Origin: Marinicella gelatinilytica
GTDB taxonomy: Bacteria; Pseudomonadota; Gammaproteobacteria; Xanthomonadales; Marinicellaceae
Reading direction: 5' to 3'
DNA: 64,000 bases
Assembly (NCBI RefSeq): GCF_026410405.1
Contig: NZ_JAPMLN010000001.1
Span: 124,001-188,000 of the forward strand
This document shows positions 53,927 through 63,364 of this stretch, in pieces; positions within the stretch are counted from its first letter, which is position 1, and each line of letters starts with the position of its first letter. The position numbers and the translations under genes are program-made. A model generated the notes under the pieces. The model saw nothing but the letters and a program-made list of their open reading frames with translations. It was not told the origin of the DNA and made no database searches.

Positions 53927-54973
53927 TTAAAGTAATCCATTCAGTGTGATACCTAAACCAAATCGTGTTTGGCGGTAATTATAATCAATTAAGCTGTCAC
54001 CATAGCCATTAGAGGCGACCGCGTAACCCTGAAGCTTACCCCACAACGGGAAAGTAAAGCCTAATTCTGAATAACCTCTGTCGGTTGAGAAGTTCCTGCG
54101 GCCTTTAAAACTAAATTCAAACTGGTTTAGTTTATAGGCCATGTTGAGCTCAAAGTGCCCCATAAAATCCAGGATATCCGGATTGTCATCACCTTTTGGG
54201 TCGAGTTCAAATTGTTTTTCATCTTCAGAAAACCGTACCCAAGGTTTAAGCGAAAGAGCAAAATTACTGTGTTCATATAAAAAATGTGCATAGACGCGGT
54301 TCCAGCTTCTTGATAAAGCTTGGGTGCGCCCATTGGATTCATGCTCAATACCAAATACCAACGCTGTGTTACCATTTAATATTTTCCATTTCAGGGGCAT
54401 TAAATAAAACAATTCCGGATTGTAATTGGTTTCACGGAATGGTTTAGAGATGCCTTCAGAATACACTTGCCACCAGGCCCTTAAGGTAAAACCTAAATAC
54501 AAGGCATCGTTTTCAACAAACATACTTTTTGGATTCAGAGGCACTTTATAACTAATTTGAAACATGGCCTCCAGATCCTCTAAGTTTTCTTCATATCCCT
54601 CAAACAAATGATATTCATCTTTATTGATGGCATTGGTTGAGTAGGCCGGTAGTATGTAGTTCATTTTGTGCGGCGTTAAGACAAACGGATTATCTCTTGT
54701 TTTTCGCTCTTTCTTCAAACGTTGAGAAATAACGCCAAGTTCTTGAATGTCTTCTGATTGATTTGAATCCAATTCAGCATCGCTCACTGATAACGCCTGT
54801 TGTCGTTGACAAATGTCCTTTATTTTGGCGATGGTTAGGTTCTCTTTCGCTTCAGCAAACTGCTGTAAAACACAGGCATCAAAAGCACCAGACGGTGTGT
54901 CTTGCGCCAGCGCAATAAAAGGCAGTAAACTCAGCGCGATTAATATTGAATAGGGCAAATAATTATTTTTCAT
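53927..54973 (-). CDS. pldA: Outer-membrane phospholipase A
   Basis: OMPLA hydrolyses phospholipids that have reached the outer leaflet. The 348-residue protein has a signal peptide (LIALSLLPFIALAQ), a periplasmic N-terminal extension of about 80 residues, then a 12-stranded barrel. The catalytic motif is EHESNGRTQALSRSWNRVY, matching the His-x-Ser of E. coli OMPLA and the downstream Asn. The PFVLTPHKMNYILPA start of the barrel is typical. It ends GITLNGLL. The extended N-terminal part contains two Cys and a coiled-coil-like Glu/Lys section. Confidence 0.9.
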   Translation of the reverse strand: MKNNYLPYSILIALSLLPFIALAQDTPSGAFDACVLQQFAEAKENLTIAKIKDICQRQQALSVSDAELDSNQSEDIQELGVISQRLKKERKTRDNPFVLTPHKMNYILPAYSTNAINKDEYHLFEGYEENLEDLEAMFQISYKVPLNPKSMFVENDALYLGFTLRAWWQVYSEGISKPFRETNYNPELFYLMPLKWKILNGNTALVFGIEHESNGRTQALSRSWNRVYAHFLYEHSNFALSLKPWVRFSEDEKQFELDPKGDDNPDILDFMGHFELNMAYKLNQFEFSFKGRRNFSTDRGYSELGFTFPLWGKLQGYAVASNGYGDSLIDYNYRQTRFGLGITLNGLL

Positions 54974-55217
54974 GGGTTGATTTTAATGGTTCCGGTCGAG
55001 AATAGAGCGGGTTTTTAAAAAAAGTGGCGCATTATAACGTGTGAGCCTTTTATAAGTCGGTGTTTTTGAACAAAATGACATTGAAAAATGTGTTAACTGC
55101 CAAGCGCCCACTTTTAAAAAGATAACTGGCTCAAGGTTTTAGTCAATATCACGGTCGTGTCTTTAGTTCATAACAGCGACACGGTATAATCACCGCAGTT
55201 TTATAACCCTCTTATCT

Positions 55218-56261
55218 ATGACCGCTCAATCCATAACTTTGATTAAACCCGATGACTGGCACGTGCATCTGCGTGATGGCGAGATGCTGAAACAAGTGGC
55301 TCCGTATACCGCCCAACAATTTGCTCGTGCCATTATTATGCCGAATCTGCTGCCACCGGTGACCACAACAGCGATGGCGGTTGATTATCGACAACGTATC
55401 TTAGCGGCCACGCAAGATTATCCGGACTTTAAGCCCTTAATGGTTGCTTATCTTACCGATGACTTAGATGGTAAGGATTTAATTAATGGCCATCAGCAAG
55501 GTGTTTTGACGGCCGCTAAGCTCTACCCGGCCGGTGCCACCACCAACTCAAGCCACGGTGTGACCGACATTAAACACATTTATCCGGTGTTAGAAGCCAT
55601 GCAAAAGCAGGGCATGCCTTTACTGGTGCACGGTGAAGTGGTTGGCGATGACATTGATGTCTTTGATCGTGAAGCCCGCTTTATCGATGATGTTATGCAG
55701 CCTTTGTTGAAGGATATGCCTGAATTAAAGGTGGTGTTTGAACACATTACCACCAAAGATGCCGCAGATTTTGTTATGAGTGCAGGAGATAACGTTGCCG
55801 CCACCATCACCGCCCATCATTTACAGATTAACCGCAACGATATGCTGGTCGGCGGTATTAAACCCCATCTATACTGCCTACCGGTGGCTAAACGCGAACA
55901 ACACCGCCAGGCTTTACGAAAAGCTGCCACATCAGGCCATCAAAAATTCTTCTTAGGCACTGACACCGCTCCACACGCCATCAACGCCAAAGAATCCGCC
56001 TGTGGTTGCGCCGGTATCTTCACCGCACCGCATGCCATCGAGCATTACGCGCAAGTGTTTGAAGAAGAAAACGCCCTGGATAAACTCGAAGCCTTTGCGT
56101 CTATCAATGGCCCCAAATTCTATCAACTATCGATAAATAAAGACCACATAACCTTGATTAAAAAAGATCAACAAGTCCCTGAAAAAACTATAGATAAGGG
56201 CTTATCAATAGTCCCTTTTAAAGCCGGCGAGATATTAGCTTGGCAGTTGCAAGCTGATTAA
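55218..56261 (+). CDS. pyrC: Dihydroorotase (class II)
   Basis: PyrC closes N-carbamoyl-aspartate to dihydroorotate in pyrimidine synthesis. The 347-residue protein has the metal motif DDWHVHLRDGEML (about 12-24), the carboxylated lysine in KLYPAGATTNSSHG (about residue 98), LVHGEV, VFEHITTKDA, and the catalytic Asp in FLGTDTAPHA near residue 250. Length matches E. coli PyrC (348). A TATAAT at 55185-55190 is a possible -10. It is monocistronic and converges on the MerR gene. Confidence 0.95.
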   Translation: MTAQSITLIKPDDWHVHLRDGEMLKQVAPYTAQQFARAIIMPNLLPPVTTTAMAVDYRQRILAATQDYPDFKPLMVAYLTDDLDGKDLINGHQQGVLTAAKLYPAGATTNSSHGVTDIKHIYPVLEAMQKQGMPLLVHGEVVGDDIDVFDREARFIDDVMQPLLKDMPELKVVFEHITTKDAADFVMSAGDNVAATITAHHLQINRNDMLVGGIKPHLYCLPVAKREQHRQALRKAATSGHQKFFLGTDTAPHAINAKESACGCAGIFTAPHAIEHYAQVFEEENALDKLEAFASINGPKFYQLSINKDHITLIKKDQQVPEKTIDKGLSIVPFKAGEILAWQLQAD

Positions 56262-56306
56262 AATACAGAAATACCTGACTGTTTCGTACAACCTGGAATT
56301 TGAGAA

Positions 56307-56702
56307 TTAATACGATTCTTGAAGGTATTTAATGATACCGCAATCGCTGACTTTTCTGCTTTGAGTGCATGAATTGCTCAAGGCTTTGAGCTGTGTTTCT
56401 AACTGCTTGAGTTCTTGCATTTTGACTTTAACTTGTTTGATTTGATCGATAATCATTTCGTCAACTTCATGACAGGGGGCATGAGAGTTTGTACGTAACT
56501 CGTTGATACGCTTGATGTCACCGAGCGATAAATCTAATAAACGGCAGTGTTTAATAAACTTTAATTGATCGATGACCTGATTATCATAAATTCTGAAGTT
56601 ACCTTCTGTTCTGCCTAATGATTGAATCAACTCTTGAGATTCGTAATAGCGAATGGTTTGTACCGGAATGTTGGTTTGTTTGGAGACTTGACCAATTTTC
56701 AT
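56307..56702 (-). CDS. MerR-family metal-responsive regulator (CadR/PbrR type)
   Basis: The 131-residue activator has the MerR winged helix at the start (MKIGQVSKQTNIPVQTIRYY, then EGNFRIYD) and a long dimerisation helix (about 80-110). Cysteines in HAPCHEVD, SCTQSRK and SDCGII match the three-Cys site of Cd(II)/Pb(II)-responsive CadR/PbrR proteins. It is divergent from the Czc-like operon, and the intergenic region holds a MerR-type promoter with a long spacer, so it very likely controls the efflux genes. Cadmium, lead or zinc response is probable. The metal is not proven. Confidence 0.9.
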   Translation of the reverse strand: MKIGQVSKQTNIPVQTIRYYESQELIQSLGRTEGNFRIYDNQVIDQLKFIKHCRLLDLSLGDIKRINELRTNSHAPCHEVDEMIIDQIKQVKVKMQELKQLETQLKALSNSCTQSRKVSDCGIIKYLQESY

Positions 56703-56710
56703 AAATATTC

Positions 56711-56741
56711 TTGACTCTATAGTAACTGTAGATATTAAACT
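56711..56741 (+). promoter_or_regulatory. MerR-type operator and promoter for the Czc-like operon
   Basis: TTGACT (56711-56716) and TAAACT (56736-56741) are separated by 19 bases, the over-long spacing that MerR activators correct by twisting DNA. Between them CTATAG (56717-56722) and CTGTAG (56726-56731) form an imperfect dyad around TAA, closely resembling known CadR and PbrR operators. The promoter points to the efflux operon and overlaps the control region of the divergent regulator gene. Confidence 0.75.
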
Positions 56742-56802
56742 GCGCTAAAAATAAAAACAAATTTATTTACGCCCATGGCTCAATGAATTGATTGTCCTCA
56801 TA

Positions 56803-57111
56803 ATGAACTATAAAGTACTCATAACATTGATTGTGATGGCTGTCTCCTGTCAGTCCTTTTCGGCTGTAACTGAAGTTGGCATCACTGAGTACGCCGAAAT
56901 TTGTGAAAACACATTAATCAGTACCGCACAATGTGACACAGAATCAACGCATTGCGATCAATGCTGTTTCTGTCATTGTGGTCAAATATCCTCCACCATA
57001 ACAAAAATAGTCAACTTTCTTTACTTTGACAATGATAAGGATATTGTCATATCTGAACACATCTATACCAGTGGCATAATCACCCGATTATTACGACCGC
57101 CACAAGCTTAA
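56803..57111 (+). CDS. Small secreted Cys-rich protein, RPP tail, first gene of the Czc-like operon
   Basis: From the ATG at 56803 (a TTG 15 bases earlier is less likely) the product is 102 residues. It has a signal peptide (LITLIVMAVSCQSFSA) and a cysteine/histidine cluster HCDQCCFCHC near residues 62-71. It ends in LLRPPQA. The Cys-rich segment should bind soft or borderline metals. Position as leader gene of a czcCBA-like operon recalls CzcI of Cupriavidus, though no sequence match can be claimed. The C-terminal R-P-P is shared with the small protein heading the copper cluster. Confidence 0.7.
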   Translation: MNYKVLITLIVMAVSCQSFSAVTEVGITEYAEICENTLISTAQCDTESTHCDQCCFCHCGQISSTITKIVNFLYFDNDKDIVISEHIYTSGIITRLLRPPQA

Positions 57112-57211
57112 GCTAAAAGTCTCACTTTAACACTTTACTCTTTGATCTGCCCTATAAGGATTCTTTGGGTGGCTCATGTATTCATAAAATAAATTATCAG
57201 GCATATTTATC

Positions 57212-58528
57212 ATGATAAATGTTCAGAAAAATAGCTTAATTGACATCAAAAAATGGCGACAAGTCTGCTTTTGCTTGCTGATGGTTTCAGGCATGTTATC
57301 AAATCCACTCTCTGCCAAAGAGATGTCCTTGACGACCGCCATCAGAAACATGTCAGCCTATAACCCATCGCTTAAAATATTTGATTTAAAACAACAAGGC
57401 CTTGATGGTGCGCAAATAACCGCAGGCTTAAATCCTGAATATAAGCTGGGTATTGAGGCTGAAAATTTCACCGGCAGTCAGCCGTACACCTCATTTGAAC
57501 AAACGGAATTATCTATATCATTGTCTTCAGTGATTGAATTGGGTGATAAAAAAGAGGCCAGAACAAACTTTGTGCTCACCAAGTATGAACGTCTTAAAGC
57601 CCAAAGAAAATTGAAGTCGTTGGGTCTTATTGCGGAACTGACAACGCTGTATATTGATATGTTAGCGACCCAGGAACGGATCAAGCTGGCCCAACAATCA
57701 GTGCAGCTCAGTGAAGATATCTATGCTTCGGTACAACGAAAAGCGAATGTGGGTGCCATCAGTGACATTGAAGTTAAGCGCGCCTTGGCGGCCTTGAAGC
57801 GAGCAGAATTAACCCTACGCGCTGAGCACGCTGAGTTTGATAAACAACGGGTTGAATTAAGTTTATTTTGGTCAGAAAAAAATCCGGATTTTGATCAAAT
57901 CACAGGTCAACTATATGATTTTGGAATCGTCAAAGAGATTGACGTACTCTATGATCATGCCGATGAATCCACGGTTATTCAGCTAATCACCATGAATCAG
58001 CAATTGGCCGAGTCGAAGCTCAAGGTTATTGAAGCTGAATCTAAAACAGATATTAACTGGTCCCTGGGCGTTAAAAGATTTGAACAAACCAATGACGCTG
58101 CCTTAACGGCGGGTATCAGTATCCCGCTGTTTAAATCCAATCGAAACCAAGGGGCACTGATTGAAGCAGAAGCCGATATCGATTCAATACAGTCACAACA
58201 ACAGATGACTTTGCTTGAACTCTATGGGCAGATTAATGAATTCTATTCACTGAGAACAACCGCCATAGACCGTTTCAATACCCTGCAAAACGACATCATT
58301 CCCGCCTTAACTGAAGCACTCGATATGACTCGTGAAGCTTATTTGGAAGGTCGCTATGGTTATCTGGCGTATTCGACCGCCAGAACGGAATTAATTCAGT
58401 CAAAGAAATCATTAATCGACACCGCCCAAAGCATTCTTAAATATGGTGTGCAATTAGAACGCATTATGGCCATGCCCATTTATAAAGACACGCCACAAAA
58501 CCCACAAAACCAAGGAGATGATTCATGA
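57212..58528 (+). CDS. czcC: Outer-membrane efflux channel, CzcC-like (TolC family)
   Basis: The 438-residue product has an N-terminal signal (CFCLLMVSGMLSNPLSAKE) after a cytoplasmic lead of about 15 residues, then TolC-family repeats with AIRNMSAYNPSLKIFDLKQQ and GISIPLFKSNRNQGALIEAE, the motif found in the second half of CzcC-type channels. It forms the outer part of the tripartite divalent-metal pump with the two following genes. Its stop overlaps the adaptor start by ATGA. Confidence 0.88.
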   Translation: MINVQKNSLIDIKKWRQVCFCLLMVSGMLSNPLSAKEMSLTTAIRNMSAYNPSLKIFDLKQQGLDGAQITAGLNPEYKLGIEAENFTGSQPYTSFEQTELSISLSSVIELGDKKEARTNFVLTKYERLKAQRKLKSLGLIAELTTLYIDMLATQERIKLAQQSVQLSEDIYASVQRKANVGAISDIEVKRALAALKRAELTLRAEHAEFDKQRVELSLFWSEKNPDFDQITGQLYDFGIVKEIDVLYDHADESTVIQLITMNQQLAESKLKVIEAESKTDINWSLGVKRFEQTNDAALTAGISIPLFKSNRNQGALIEAEADIDSIQSQQQMTLLELYGQINEFYSLRTTAIDRFNTLQNDIIPALTEALDMTREAYLEGRYGYLAYSTARTELIQSKKSLIDTAQSILKYGVQLERIMAMPIYKDTPQNPQNQGDDS

Positions 58529-59439
58529 GATCAATTCTATTTAAATCAGTCAACATGCTCATATTGCTATTGTTTGTTTTGTCAGTCGCGGCTTCAGATG
58601 ACCACGACGACCATGATGATCATGCTGAAGAAGAGGCGATGGTGACGATTGATGAGGCGATTGCACATCAATCTAAAATTAAAACCCAAACAGCCACCGC
58701 CGGCACCATCGTAAAACAAGTCAAAGTTTACGGGCAAACCGTTTTTGACCCCAGTCAAATCAGTCATATACGCGCACGATTTGCCGGTACCATTCAAGCC
58801 GTTAATGTAGAAATAGGTGACAGCGTCAAAGTAGGGGACATCTTGGCATTTGTTGAGTCCAATGAAAGTCTTAAAAAATACCCAATAAAATCCGCGCTGC
58901 AAGGCATCCTCATTAATCGACATGCCAACCCGGGCGAAATGGCCCATGACCAGGTGCTCTTTACCATCGCTAATTACCAGAACATCTGGGCCGAGCTGAA
59001 AATATTTCCGGAACAAATCGACTTGGTTAAACCCGGCCAACAGGTCATCATCAACGGCAATAGCAAAACCCTTGAGGCTGAAATCAAGCACATCATTCCG
59101 GCCCATGAACAGCAACCCTATGCCATCGCGCGGGTCCCGATTAACAACCAATCAAACACGTGGATCACAGGTCTCATGGTCACCGCACAGGTCACGGTTG
59201 ATTCCGTTCATGCCGATATTGTCGTGCCGACTCAGGCCATACAAATGGTTGATAACAATCAAGTGGTTTTTGTCAAAGACGGTCAATCCTACCTGCCTCA
59301 TATTGTCGAAACAGGACGCGCTGATAACCTGATGACTGAAATTTTATCCGGCTTAAGTTTAGGTGATGAGTTTGTTGCTGAGAACAGTTACGTCATTAAG
59401 GCTGATTTAGAAAAATCAGGCGCTTCACACCACCATTAA
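58525..59439 (+). CDS. czcB: RND periplasmic adaptor, CzcB-like
   Basis: The short 304-residue adaptor has a signal peptide, then the acidic and His-rich mature start DDHDDHDDHAEEE, a probable Zn/Cd/Co-binding stretch. Lipoyl and hairpin-type sections follow (IRARFAGTIQAVNVEIGDSV, VKVGDILAFVESNESL). The alpha-hairpin is nearly absent, which explains the short length compared with about 400-520 residues for most CzcB proteins. The C-terminal half has the usual barrel. It ends in SGASHHH. It overlaps czcC by ATGA and precedes czcA by 11 bases. Confidence 0.88.
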   Translation: MRSILFKSVNMLILLLFVLSVAASDDHDDHDDHAEEEAMVTIDEAIAHQSKIKTQTATAGTIVKQVKVYGQTVFDPSQISHIRARFAGTIQAVNVEIGDSVKVGDILAFVESNESLKKYPIKSALQGILINRHANPGEMAHDQVLFTIANYQNIWAELKIFPEQIDLVKPGQQVIINGNSKTLEAEIKHIIPAHEQQPYAIARVPINNQSNTWITGLMVTAQVTVDSVHADIVVPTQAIQMVDNNQVVFVKDGQSYLPHIVETGRADNLMTEILSGLSLGDEFVAENSYVIKADLEKSGASHHH

Positions 59440-59450
59440 AGGAATAAATA

Positions 59451-62400
59451 ATGATTGAGTCAATAATCAAGACATCTATTCAAAAGCGCTGGTTGGTGAT
59501 GGTTGCTGTACTGGTTCTGATTGCCTTGGGACTGTGGAATGTGCGCAATTTGCCCATCGATGCGGTGCCGGATATCACCAATGTACAAGTCCAGATTAAT
59601 ACCAATGCACCCGGTTATTCACCCTTAGAAACGGAACAACGGATCACGTACCCGGTAGAAACGGCACTGGCCGGTATTCCGAATTTGGCCTACACCCGAT
59701 CACTGTCACGTTATGCCTTATCGCAGGTTACCGTGGTTTTTGAAGAAGGCACGGATATTTATTTTGCGCGCAATTTAATTAATGAGCGACTGGGCGCCAT
59801 TAAAAGCCGTTTACCTGAAGGCTTAACGCCGGAAATGGGCCCCATCACCTCAGGGTTGGGTGAAATATTCATGTACACCGTTGAGGCTGAACCAGGTTAT
59901 ACCAAGCCCGATGGCAGCCGCATCAACGCCATAGAATTAAGAGAGATTCAGGATTGGATTATTAAACCTCAGCTGGCTTTGGTTAAAGGGGTGACTGAGG
60001 TTAACAGCATTGGTGGTTACAATAAACAATATCATGTTAATCCAAGCCCGGAGAAGATGCTGAATTATGGTATTTCCTTTCAAGACATTGAACAAGCCTT
60101 ACAGCAAAACAACCTCAATCAGGGCGCCGGCTATATCGAAACCAATGGCCAACAAATATTGGTCAGATCACCCGGTCAATTAAAAACCATTCACGATATA
60201 GAGCATGTGGTGGTAAAAACATTTGAGTATGCACCGATTAAGATCAAAGACATTGCCACAGTCAACATCGGCAAACAACTGCGTTCAGGTGCCGCCACTA
60301 AAAATGGTGCAGAAACGGTATTGGGAACGGCCATGATGCTGGTTGGTGAAAACTCGCGGGCAGTGGCGCATTCCGTGGCGCAAAAGGTGCAAGAAATCAG
60401 TGGCACCTTACCTGAAGGCGTCCTCATTAATCCGGTTTATGACCGAACCACATTGGTTGATAAAGCCATCTGGACTGTGGAAAAAAATCTCACGGAAGGT
60501 GCGTTACTGGTTATCGTTATCTTGTTTGTGCTGTTGGGCAATTTCAGGGCGGCTTTGATAACCGCTGCAGTGATTCCCATCGTGATGTTGGTTACCATCA
60601 GCGGTATGGTCGAAGCCGGTGTCTCTGCCAATCTTATGAGTTTAGGGGCCTTGGATTTTGGTTTGATTGTCGATGGCGCGGTGATTATTATGGAAAATTC
60701 AATCAGACGACTGGCCGAAGCCCAAAAAGAGCAGGGTAAGCTACCACTAAAAGAACGATTAGAAGTGGTATTTAATGCCACCAATGAGGTCATCAGACCC
60801 AGTTTATTCGGGGTGATCATTATTACGGTGGTTTATATACCCTTGTTTTCACTGACAGGCGTCGAAGGCAAAATGTTTCATCCCATGGCAGCCACTGTGG
60901 TTATGGCCTTGCTGGCCGCGCTGGTGTTGTCTTTTACCTTTATTCCGTCCGCCGTGGCGATATTTATGAATGGCAAGGTCAGTGAAAAAGAAAGTATTCT
61001 TATTCGTGCCACTAAATCAATCTATCGTCCCATGCTTAAAGGCGCGATTAAATTACGCTGGCTGGTGTTGTTCGGTGCCATGGCTTTGGTTGGTTTTTCC
61101 GGCTGGCTCTACACCACCATGGGTTCAGAATTTATACCCGAATTAGACGAAGGTGATTTGCTGATTCACGCCATCAGGATTCCCGGTACCGGACTTGATC
61201 AAGTGGTTAAGATGCAATTTTTGTTGGAAGAAAAACTGGCTGAATTTCCTGAAGTTGAAGACGTGTTTTCAAAAAGTGGTACACCGGAAATTGCCAACGA
61301 CCCCATGCCACCCAATGTTACCGATACCTTTGTCATATTAAAACCTTATAATCAGTGGACGGATTCGACACTAACCAAGCAGGGATTGATTGAAAAAATC
61401 GAACACGTCATTAAGCAATTACCCGGTAATAATTATGAATTCACGCAACCGATTCAGATGCGTTTTAACGAACTCATTTCCGGGGTCAGGGCTGATTTGG
61501 GCATTAAGATCTTTGGTGATGATTTAGATTTATTGCTCAAGTCAGGGAATGACATACTATCAATTCTCAATCAAATTGAAGGTGTCGCAGATGCCCGGGT
61601 TGAACAGATTACCAACTTACCCATGCTGTCCATTGTCCCTAAACGTGACTCGATGGCGCTTTATGGTCTTCATGTGGCTGACGTTCAATATGTTATTAAA
61701 TCTGCAATTGGTGGCACAGGCGCGGGTGTCGTTTATGAAGGCGACCGCCAGTTTGAAATCGTGGTTCGTTTAGATGAAGATTCACGTCGGGATATCAATT
61801 ATCTGAATGCACTGCCTGTGCCTTTAACTACCGGTGGCTATGTGCCTTTAAGCGAAGTCGCCGAGATTATTTTGGCGCCCGCACCGAATCAAATTAGTCG
61901 CGAAAATGGTAAACGCCGCGTGGTGGTGACAGCCAATGTCAGAGACCGGGATTTGGGCTCGTTTGTTGATGAAGCTAAAACAAAAATCACCACCGAAGTT
62001 AAATTACCTGCCGGTTATTGGCTGGATTATGGTGGTACATTTGAACAATTAGAATCAGCCAACAAAAGGCTGTCCATTGTTGTACCAATTACCTTGGCCA
62101 TTATATTCGGATTACTGGTTATGGCCTTCAGCTCCTTTAAAGATGCGCTGATTATCTTTAGCGGCGTACCTTTGGCGCTGACCGGCGGGATTATATCTCT
62201 GTGGTTAAGAGGTATGCCTTTGTCGATTTCAGCCGGCGTCGGCTTTATCGCATTGTCCGGTGTTGCCGTACTCAATGGCTTGGTGATGTTATCCTTTATG
62301 CGAGAATTGTGGAAGCAAACCGGTGAGCTCTATCACTCGGTCATCCAGGGTGCCATGACCCGATTACGCCCGGTCTTAATGACCGCTCTGGTGGCGAGTT

Positions 62401-62555
62401 TAGGCTTTGTACCCATGGCACTAAATACAGGAATTGGTTCGGAAGTTCAACGTCCACTGGCCACGGTGGTCATTGGTGGTATCATTTCATCCACCATATT
62501 AACTTTATTTGTACTGCCTATTTTGTACCACTTCATTCATCGGGAGAAAAATTGA
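59451..62555 (+). CDS. czcA: Divalent-metal efflux RND pump CzcA
   Basis: The 1034-residue inner-membrane pump is an HME-RND protein with LPIDAVPDITNVQVQINTNA near the N-terminus. TM4 holds LGALDFGLIVDGAVIIMENS, whose D-F-G-x-x-x-D-G motif is typical of the Zn/Co/Cd group and differs from the CusA-type motif at 48 kb. Later motifs are GSEFIPELDEGDLLIHAIRI and FSKSGTPEIANDPMPP. It should export Zn, Cd or Co, consistent with the CadR-like regulator. AAAGGA is the ribosome binding site. It is the last firm gene of the operon. Confidence 0.93.
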   Translation: MIESIIKTSIQKRWLVMVAVLVLIALGLWNVRNLPIDAVPDITNVQVQINTNAPGYSPLETEQRITYPVETALAGIPNLAYTRSLSRYALSQVTVVFEEGTDIYFARNLINERLGAIKSRLPEGLTPEMGPITSGLGEIFMYTVEAEPGYTKPDGSRINAIELREIQDWIIKPQLALVKGVTEVNSIGGYNKQYHVNPSPEKMLNYGISFQDIEQALQQNNLNQGAGYIETNGQQILVRSPGQLKTIHDIEHVVVKTFEYAPIKIKDIATVNIGKQLRSGAATKNGAETVLGTAMMLVGENSRAVAHSVAQKVQEISGTLPEGVLINPVYDRTTLVDKAIWTVEKNLTEGALLVIVILFVLLGNFRAALITAAVIPIVMLVTISGMVEAGVSANLMSLGALDFGLIVDGAVIIMENSIRRLAEAQKEQGKLPLKERLEVVFNATNEVIRPSLFGVIIITVVYIPLFSLTGVEGKMFHPMAATVVMALLAALVLSFTFIPSAVAIFMNGKVSEKESILIRATKSIYRPMLKGAIKLRWLVLFGAMALVGFSGWLYTTMGSEFIPELDEGDLLIHAIRIPGTGLDQVVKMQFLLEEKLAEFPEVEDVFSKSGTPEIANDPMPPNVTDTFVILKPYNQWTDSTLTKQGLIEKIEHVIKQLPGNNYEFTQPIQMRFNELISGVRADLGIKIFGDDLDLLLKSGNDILSILNQIEGVADARVEQITNLPMLSIVPKRDSMALYGLHVADVQYVIKSAIGGTGAGVVYEGDRQFEIVVRLDEDSRRDINYLNALPVPLTTGGYVPLSEVAEIILAPAPNQISRENGKRRVVVTANVRDRDLGSFVDEAKTKITTEVKLPAGYWLDYGGTFEQLESANKRLSIVVPITLAIIFGLLVMAFSSFKDALIIFSGVPLALTGGIISLWLRGMPLSISAGVGFIALSGVAVLNGLVMLSFMRELWKQTGELYHSVIQGAMTRLRPVLMTALVASLGFVPMALNTGIGSEVQRPLATVVIGGIISSTILTLFVLPILYHFIHREKN

Positions 62556-62791
62556 TCTTAGGGTATGGACACAATAGTAGGGTAAATAGATGACTCATGG
62601 GTAATATTGATAGCCCTTGATATTTTATAAATTGAATACATTAAAGGTGACATAAACAGTAAAATACATAACCCAAATATCGACATGATTTTGTTCAAAC
62701 ATTGTATAGATTCATGTTTTAAATTTGATTCTATAACGACAGAAACATTAAATTTTATATTACCCTAAATGGCGTGAACCAATAATTTTAT

Positions 62792-63073
62792 ATGATTGCC
62801 TCAAATAAATTTAATGTTTTCCTGTGCCTGGCTGTTCTATCATTTACGGCGGCATCTGAAGAGAAACCATATTTTTCTGACCATGTGACGGGAATTCAGG
62901 CAGTCACTTCTCTTCACCATGAAAATAATAATGATGATTTAGATCTTTGTTTATTAAAACCTGCCAAGAAAGTTTCACACGTATATTGCCAGGATCAGTA
63001 TTATTTTCAGAATTCTAAGCAAAAATTTTTCAGCTACCTCCCTAAATCCCCTCGGGGACCTCCGGTTATTTAA
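62792..63073 (+). CDS. Small secreted protein with GPP tail, uncertain
   Basis: The 93-residue product has a plausible signal peptide (NVFLCLAVLSFTAASEE) and a short mature part with a few His, Asp and two Cys (LDLCLL, VYCQDQ). It ends in PRGPPVI. The R-x-P-P ending resembles the tails of the two other small secreted proteins next to the efflux operons and of DUF2946-like proteins. It begins 236 bases after czcA, an AT-rich gap with no other feature I can see. No clear ribosome binding site precedes the ATG. The gene may be real or decayed. Confidence 0.5.
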   Translation: MIASNKFNVFLCLAVLSFTAASEEKPYFSDHVTGIQAVTSLHHENNNDDLDLCLLKPAKKVSHVYCQDQYYFQNSKQKFFSYLPKSPRGPPVI

Positions 63074-63364
63074 AGAAGTTTCTTAAAACGATCTTTAATC
63101 ATATTAATGCATTACTACTGTCATCACGATGATGTCTGCAGCGTATATGCGTACATGAGTTTAGGTGATTATTTAATGAAGATGCCTCGCTTGCTTGCTT
63201 CAATTTTCATCACTGAAATATAGGCTCTTTTTTTGAATTAACCTTATTCAGATTCAGCCATCTCAGCAATTTTCAGGCGTCAATGGCTGACGTCGAAATA
63301 ATCGACATAAACAATGGGTCATAATGACAATGACCCCAGAATTAATAGAACACCGGAGATTAAT

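Noticed and set aside
55074-55101. ACTGCCAA at 55096 as another copy of the shared promoter before pldA
   Set aside because: The hexamer 16 bases away is not TAAACA-like, and the distance to the pldA start (over 100 bases) does not fit the other copies.
58594-59151. 185-codon minus-strand open frame opposite czcB
   Set aside because: Its composition is a mirror of czcB codons, with no motif. The czcB frame has clear family features and operon context.
62556-62791. Possible gene between czcA and the small GPP-tail gene
   Set aside because: The stretch is very AT-rich with frequent stops on both strands. I found no coding or structural signal.
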